This document shows positions 35,855-40,648 of a DNA stretch of 40,648 bases, piece by piece; position 1 is the stretch's first letter; the number at the start of each line of letters is the position of its first letter. The notes beneath the pieces were generated by a model. It saw nothing but the letters and a program-made list of their open reading frames with translations. It had not been told where the DNA came from and ran no database searches. Source of the stretch: Sulfurimonas sp. Lineage in GTDB: Bacteria; Campylobacterota; Campylobacteria; Campylobacterales; Sulfurimonadaceae. The stretch lies in contig VMSZ01000039.1 of the NCBI GenBank assembly GCA_013791885.1, positions 1-40,648 on the forward strand. The letters are read 5' to 3'. The position numbers were made by a program, and so were the translations under genes.

Positions 35855-37041
35855 AAACACGATTAAGAGATGTCGCAATTACAATGTTTTGTATCGCTTC
35901 AATACTTCAGGGTGATAGTGCACTGCAACAGCTGTACGATGCCGGAGGGCAGCCTCGGAATGTTCCTATGCCGCCAACGCCGACAAGAGTGTATAACAAG
36001 AGTTCCGATTCTTCACAATCATCACAAAACACTCAAAGCAGCAGGCCTTCCAAAAGCTACCGCGCGCCAAGTACTTCTGCCATGGTGGGTGCAACAATTT
36101 TTGGAACTCTTTTAGAAAATGTTTTATTTGATTCTCCAGCCTCAAATCAGCCAGATCCTGAAACACTGCGACTTCAAGCAGAACAACAACGTCTTGCACA
36201 GGAGGAAGCGGAGCGAAAAGCAAAAGAACGGCAGATTCATCATCAAAAGCTAATGGGCTCTTTTAAAAGTGTTCCTTCTACAAGCAGTACAACCGAAGAG
36301 ACATCTGCATCGCATTTGGCATTTAAAACCGCTCAAACAAGCGATGTTTCTAAAATCGATACCAGCTCAGATGAAGCGCTAAGAGAGTCCGCATCAAGAC
36401 CATTTGACGGAGGCGGATCACATACAGTTTTTGCCGAGCGTTTGAACCCCACTCCTTTAAGTAAAACATCTCTTTCTATACCCAGTGCTGTTCCACTGTG
36501 TCAAAATGGCAATTGTTCTTGGCCGACAAAAACTAATTCTGTTGTCACTACACTCCCTAAGGCTCAAATTTACACCAAAACAGTAAACCTTTCTAAGCTA
36601 AGCAATGGCTCGATTCCAAATCCAAAAGAGTTTATTTATAGTATTTTGGGAGATTATGAAACAAAGAGCGACAAGCGCTATCTTGTCCTCAATCGATTGA
36701 GCTATCTTACACGCGAAATAGGCAAAGAACTATTGATAAGTATTACTATGAAAATCATTGAATCAACCTCAATGGGGGATAAACTTTCACTTATTAAAGA
36801 TGTTCATGACCTTGCTGTGGACGATATGGAAAATGCTATTAAAGTAGCTTCTTGGCTAGGCTCAACCCAGCTGGACAATCCTCCTGAGATCACCTCCGTG
36901 TCTGAAGCTGCTAAGCCTTTTTTATTGAAAGCCATGGGTACTTCAGAATCTTTTGAAGAAATCGCTAGTCTAATCAGCGGTACGAGTGAACTATTTGGAA
37001 TGTCTGCAAAATTATCTACTATCATTAAGGAGATGCCTTGA
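35851..37041 (+). CDS. exported hypothetical protein with low-complexity N-terminal half
   Basis: 396 residues from the ATG at 35851, which overlaps the upstream stop codon (ATGA); a start 15 bp earlier is possible. A short signal-like segment ('[18 protein letters not shown]') is followed by Ser/Gln/Pro-rich sequence, a glycine-alanine segment '[18 protein letters not shown]', then a charged coiled-coil run ('[20 protein letters not shown]'). The C-terminal ~150 residues are more ordered and helical ('[20 protein letters not shown]'). Three Cys occur, two of them as 'LCQNGNCSW'. I do not recognise a family. It is the middle gene of the CFI-box operon and probably works at the membrane or in the periplasm. 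Confidence 0.75.
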   Translation: MKTRLRDVAITMFCIASILQGDSALQQLYDAGGQPRNVPMPPTPTRVYNKSSDSSQSSQNTQSSRPSKSYRAPSTSAMVGATIFGTLLENVLFDSPASNQPDPETLRLQAEQQRLAQEEAERKAKERQIHHQKLMGSFKSVPSTSSTTEETSASHLAFKTAQTSDVSKIDTSSDEALRESASRPFDGGGSHTVFAERLNPTPLSKTSLSIPSAVPLCQNGNCSWPTKTNSVVTTLPKAQIYTKTVNLSKLSNGSIPNPKEFIYSILGDYETKSDKRYLVLNRLSYLTREIGKELLISITMKIIESTSMGDKLSLIKDVHDLAVDDMENAIKVASWLGSTQLDNPPEITSVSEAAKPFLLKAMGTSESFEEIASLISGTSELFGMSAKLSTIIKEMP

Positions 37042-37814
37042 AAATTGTTTATATATGGATTTTGGCATATTTAATGGCTTATGCTGCTCCCATTGATATA
37101 GCACCGAAACTTAAAATTTATAGTATGCCAAATGCTTTGACAAGTAAAATAGATTGGCGCTCTGATACCCAGCTGTATGTCTCTTCTTTGGGACTTTGGA
37201 TTTCTGCGGAAAAAAATATCTATAGACTAGACAAACCTTCTAAAGCACTCACGATTCCTTTGCATGTAAGCTCTTTTACGCTTGCCAAAAGTGGTCATCC
37301 CGTTGCCATTGTTGATGAACAGCTAGGTCTAATAAATCATGGATTTTTTCTCCCCAGCCTTAAGCTTCCTATGGCTGGATATTCACTCGCAGAGGGCCCA
37401 AATGATACACTGTACCTCTACAATTCGACAATAGCGGCACCCATTTACCATTTTGATGGAAATATGATAACTCCGATGGCACTTCCAAGTGAAGCTGTTC
37501 AATCCTTGACTTATGCGGGCAGTGCCATCATTTTTGCTACAAAAGAGGGTATTTTTTCATTAGAATCCGGCAAACCGTTAGGATTAATCATGCCTTTACC
37601 GGATTTTGCAACTATTCTTTCGATTGCCGTAAATCCCGATACGGCAGAATTATTTGTAAGTACACATGATACTGTTTACAGTCTAAACAATGGGCTTATG
37701 ACACCTCTTGTCACAGGTGTAGGAGGAGCAGTCGCATTTTATGATAATTGTTTATGGATAGCCGATTCACTGCGACAACAAGTGTATATTATAATGCCCA
37801 ATCAACTTAAATAA
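37038..37814 (+). CDS. exported beta-propeller-like hypothetical protein
   Basis: 258 residues from a TTG start at 37038, with AAGGAG five nt upstream and a four-base overlap with the preceding stop codon (TTGA). A signal peptide ([16 protein letters not shown], cleavage before APID) precedes repeated short strand patterns, such as 'IDWRSDTQLYVSSLGLWISA', 'GPNDTLYLYNSTI', 'NPDTAELFVSTHDTVYSLNN' and 'FYDNCLWIADSLRQQVYIIM'. These look like NHL or WD-type propeller blades. No catalytic motif is seen. It ends the three-gene operon, 10 bp before the second serS fragment. Confidence 0.75.
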   Translation: MKIVYIWILAYLMAYAAPIDIAPKLKIYSMPNALTSKIDWRSDTQLYVSSLGLWISAEKNIYRLDKPSKALTIPLHVSSFTLAKSGHPVAIVDEQLGLINHGFFLPSLKLPMAGYSLAEGPNDTLYLYNSTIAAPIYHFDGNMITPMALPSEAVQSLTYAGSAIIFATKEGIFSLESGKPLGLIMPLPDFATILSIAVNPDTAELFVSTHDTVYSLNNGLMTPLVTGVGGAVAFYDNCLWIADSLRQQVYIIMPNQLK

Positions 37815-37824
37815 TACTGTCGGC

Positions 37825-38187
<363 letters not shown>

Positions 38188-38238
38188 ACTTTTATTATTT
38201 ATAGTATCATTATCATAGTTAAAGGATGTGGAGTAAAT

Positions 38239-39105
38239 ATGTTATATCATTACACAAGCTTACAGGGTTTGATGGGAATAATTAATAGTAAGAGTATATG
38301 GGCGAGTAATAGTGATTATTTAAATGATCATAGTGAGTATTCTCATTTATTTAATTTAGTGAGTGATTATATAAACAAAAACTATTTTGATGATGATTAT
38401 TTATCTCCTTATTCCTTTAGTGTACAAATGAATCGCCCTAAGTATGGAAACAAAAATCCTCAGGTCTTTATTGGTTCATTTAGTGAATCATCTGATTTAT
38501 TAAGTCAATGGAGAGGTTATTGTCCAGAGTCTGGAGGTATATGTATTGGTTTTAATCGTGAAAGTTTAGAGCGTATGGTCAAAGCATCTGGCTATGAATT
38601 AAAAAAATGCATTTACTTAGAAGAAGAACAAAATAAGATTGTTGCAGAAGTTGTTGAAAAGTCAATTCTAGAATTCCCTAAATTGGTTGAGGATCGTTCA
38701 GTATATGTAAAATTACCTGATAGAGAACAATGGCAAAAGGCAAATGAGCTAAATGAGTATGTATCTAAAGGGGAAGGAAAAGTTCAAGCGGATAAGGTAG
38801 TTTCTGAACTATATACATCAATTAGTGGGCTTGCTCCACTAATTAAGCACACATCTTTCAAAGAAGAAGTGGAATGGCGAATAATTTGTAAAAATCCAAA
38901 TACTAAAACAATGTTTAGAGAAGCAAATACATATTTAGTTCCGTATATCGCATTAGATATAGAACCTGATTTTATTTCAGAGATTATAATTGGACCTAAT
39001 GCTAATAGTGAAAGATGTTTAAAGTCAGTGAAAGACTTTTTAATGTTAAATGGATTTGAAAATATAAATTATAAAATATCAGAAATACCACTTAATAGTT
39101 GGTAA
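38239..39105 (+). CDS. DUF2971 family protein
   Basis: 288 residues. The N-terminal 'LYHYTSLQGLMGIINSKSIW' followed by 'ASNSDYLNDHSEY', the central 'FIGSFSESSDLLSQWRGYC' and 'GGICIGFNRESLERM', and 'HTSFKEEVEWRIICKNP' near the end are the hallmarks of DUF2971. These proteins have unknown function and are sometimes labelled Abi-like; they are common in islands. A GGAG ribosome binding site precedes the ATG. The gene is more AT-rich than serS and lies between two serS tails, so it is best seen as element cargo. A role in phage defence is possible, not shown. Confidence 0.85.
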   Translation: MLYHYTSLQGLMGIINSKSIWASNSDYLNDHSEYSHLFNLVSDYINKNYFDDDYLSPYSFSVQMNRPKYGNKNPQVFIGSFSESSDLLSQWRGYCPESGGICIGFNRESLERMVKASGYELKKCIYLEEEQNKIVAEVVEKSILEFPKLVEDRSVYVKLPDREQWQKANELNEYVSKGEGKVQADKVVSELYTSISGLAPLIKHTSFKEEVEWRIICKNPNTKTMFREANTYLVPYIALDIEPDFISEIIIGPNANSERCLKSVKDFLMLNGFENINYKISEIPLNSW

Positions 39106-39171
39106 AAAAAGAAGCAGCTAATAGGCAGTTACTTTAAAATAAATCTGCCCATTGAGATAAAAAGAAAAAAT

Positions 39172-40422
39172 TTACATTCCCATATAAGGTTTTAAAACCT
39201 TAGGGATATCTATACTTCCATCTTCATTTTGAAAGTTTTCCATGATGGCTACCATAGTTCTGCCAACCGCCAATGAAGAGCCGTTTAGCGTGTGAACAAG
39301 CGTGTTTTGTTTTCCGTCTTTAAAACGGATTTTTGCGCGTCTTGCTTGGAAATCTCTTGTGTTTGAAACAGAAGAGATTTCTCTATAAGTTGCTTGCCCA
39401 GGTAACCAAACTTCAAGGTCTACAGTTTTTGCAGCGCCAAAACCTAAGTCTCCAGTGCATAATGTAACAAGTCTATGCGGGAGTTCAAGCGCGGTTAATA
39501 AGTCTGAAGCACAGGCAACCATTTCTTCAAACATAGCATCGCTTTGCTCAGGTTTTGTCATAGCAACAAGTTCTACTTTGTGAAATTGGTGTTGTCGTAT
39601 CATTCCGCGAGTGTCGCGTCCTGCGGCTCCGGCTTCTTTTCTAAAACATGAAGTGTAAGCGGTCATTTTGATTGGGAGTTGATCTTCGTTTAAAATCTCA
39701 TCTTGGTAAAGATTTGTAACAGGAACTTCAGCTGTGGGGATTAAAAACAACTCTTGCCCGTCTATCTTGTATAAGTCATCTTCAAATTTAGGAAGTTGCC
39801 CGGTTCCCTCAAGTGCCGCACGGTTTACAAGCGCCGGAACACTTACTTCGTCAAAGCCGCGTTTAGAGTTAAAGTTGAGCATAAAGTTAATAAGTGCGCG
39901 TTCAAGTTTCGCACCCATTCCAAAACAGACACTAAAACGGCTTGTGGCAAGTTTTACGCCGCGTTCAAAGTCTATCCAGCCATTTTGCTCTGCAAGTTCC
40001 CAGTGCTCTTTTGGTGTGAAGTTAAACTCTCTTGGTGTGAGTACTTTTTTTATCTCAATGTTGTCATTTTCATCCGCTCCATCCGGAACACTATCGTCCG
40101 GAAAATTTGGAATGGACATTGCAATGTTTTCAAGCTCTTCTTGCTTGATTCTTTGCACTTCTATGGCATCTGCAACCTTGAGTTTATTAGCATCAACTTT
40201 TGCTTTAAGTTCTGTGACATCTTTTTTCTCACGCATAAGCTGGCCGAACTCTTTACTCATTGCGTTTTGGTCTGCTTGAAGTGTTTCGTATGCTGCTTTT
40301 GCAGATTTGAGTTCTTCGTTTTTATTTTTTAAATTTTCTATGAGAGCGGCATCTACACCCTTTCTCATAAGCTTTGTATTGACTGTGTCAAAATCTTTTT
40401 GAAGTAGTTTTAAATCAATCAT
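39172..40422 (-). CDS. serS: seryl-tRNA synthetase
   Basis: 416 residues, full length. It charges tRNA-Ser with serine. The N-terminal two-helix coiled-coil arm that grips the tRNA long arm covers about 25-105. Class II motif 2 is visible as '[20 protein letters not shown]', and motif 3 in the region '[20 protein letters not shown]'. The C-terminal ~50 codons contain the core repeat of the nearby fragments, and the tail differs from the displaced tail at 37825. The functional gene thus seems to carry a tail brought by an integrated element. It has a GGATC element close before the ATG. Confidence 0.98.
   Translation of the reverse strand: MIDLKLLQKDFDTVNTKLMRKGVDAALIENLKNKNEELKSAKAAYETLQADQNAMSKEFGQLMREKKDVTELKAKVDANKLKVADAIEVQRIKQEELENIAMSIPNFPDDSVPDGADENDNIEIKKVLTPREFNFTPKEHWELAEQNGWIDFERGVKLATSRFSVCFGMGAKLERALINFMLNFNSKRGFDEVSVPALVNRAALEGTGQLPKFEDDLYKIDGQELFLIPTAEVPVTNLYQDEILNEDQLPIKMTAYTSCFRKEAGAAGRDTRGMIRQHQFHKVELVAMTKPEQSDAMFEEMVACASDLLTALELPHRLVTLCTGDLGFGAAKTVDLEVWLPGQATYREISSVSNTRDFQARRAKIRFKDGKQNTLVHTLNGSSLAVGRTMVAIMENFQNEDGSIDIPKVLKPYMGM
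39275..39327 (-). repeat. serS core direct repeat, copy 3 (in the intact gene)
   Basis: The intact-gene copy of the core, encoding part of '[19 protein letters not shown]'. Presumed current attachment site. Confidence 0.7.
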
Positions 40423-40573
40423 GAGGATCCTAAATTATAAGTAATGCGATTATAGCAAAATAGATACTGTAAATATAGTTATAAGAAAAATACATAGACT
40501 GTAGTTAATACTATTAGGATAATATTACGCCATTTTAAAGTAAAGAGTTCTGAATAAAAAAGAAGGAAATAGT

Positions 40574-40648
40574 TTGATTACATTTCCTGGTGCTTTGTTT
40601 CCGAATAACTTCAAGGAATTGGAAGAATTTAAACATGGCGGTTTTTAT
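40574..40648 (+). CDS. start of an unidentified gene, cut by the window end
   Basis: Twenty-five codons are open from a TTG at 40574, with AGAAGGAAA a few nt upstream. The product begins 'MITFPGALFPNNFKELEEFK'. It is too short to assign a family. It is divergent from serS across a 151-bp gap. Confidence 0.5.
   Translation, partial: MITFPGALFPNNFKELEEFKHGGFY

Noticed and set aside
39734-40332. Long open frames on the plus strand opposite serS
   Set aside because: They are antisense shadows of the intact serS gene with no independent coding features.

Overview
The window looks like chromosome from a Campylobacterota bacterium, most likely Sulfurimonas or a close relative. The evidence is the gene order cheY-prmA-ftsH-psd-like-pssA (the order I recall from Helicobacter and Campylobacter), a CetB/CetA-type split energy-taxis pair, a DUF2391 membrane protein, moderately AT-rich DNA and frequent TTG starts. 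No gene was tested against a database; all family names come from motifs read in the translations.

Layout. 1-0.8 kb: the end of an L,D-transpeptidase and a Tat-type M15/DUF882 protein (cell wall). 0.9-3.7 kb, minus strand: a DUF2156 protein followed by a visibly AT-rich GNAT plus coiled-coil/two-helix membrane protein pair. 3.9 kb: a 44-residue exported peptide with its own terminator. 4.2-8.5 kb: a complete TolC-MacA-MacB type efflux operon with the MacB ATPase and permease as separate genes. 8.5-12.8 kb: a small orphan gene, a large MASE3-PAS-GGDEF-EAL c-di-GMP protein and a lytic transglycosylase. 13.0-13.7 kb: ZapB-like and ZapA-like genes and tRNA-Arg(GCG). 13.7-16 kb: an unknown protein, a SPOR/beta-barrel protein and a GH16 lipoprotein. 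16-22 kb: trpA, an HPt protein, panB, ruvB, an AI-2E family transporter, and the lipid A/LPS core pair lpxL-waaC. 22-28.9 kb: a long plus-strand cluster of PDC sensor, hisH, hisA, cheY, prmA, ftsH, psd-like and pssA, ended by a terminator shared with the convergent TPR protein. 31.5-33.5 kb: cetB-like, cetA-like and DUF2391 genes.

The most unusual part is 33.5-39.2 kb, an accessory region beside serS. The intact serS (39172-40422, minus) is accompanied by two broken copies of its 3' end, at 37825-37980 and 34043-34126. All three share a core of about 50 bp in direct orientation. Next to the middle copy lies the C-terminal part of a tyrosine recombinase. Between the copies sit a tightly coupled three-gene operon of exported or membrane proteins, led by a TPR protein with a CFI-box C-terminus, and a DUF2971 gene. 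The simplest reading is that mobile elements repeatedly integrated into the 3' end of serS, each bringing a replacement tail that kept serS intact. The CFI-box operon would be cargo and is the best candidate here for an undescribed system.

Two smaller signals stand out. The heptamer AAACGCA and its complement occur far more often than expected across the whole window. Two genes (8549 and waaC) have a TATAAT box exactly 7 nt before the ATG and no ribosome binding site, suggesting leaderless transcripts.
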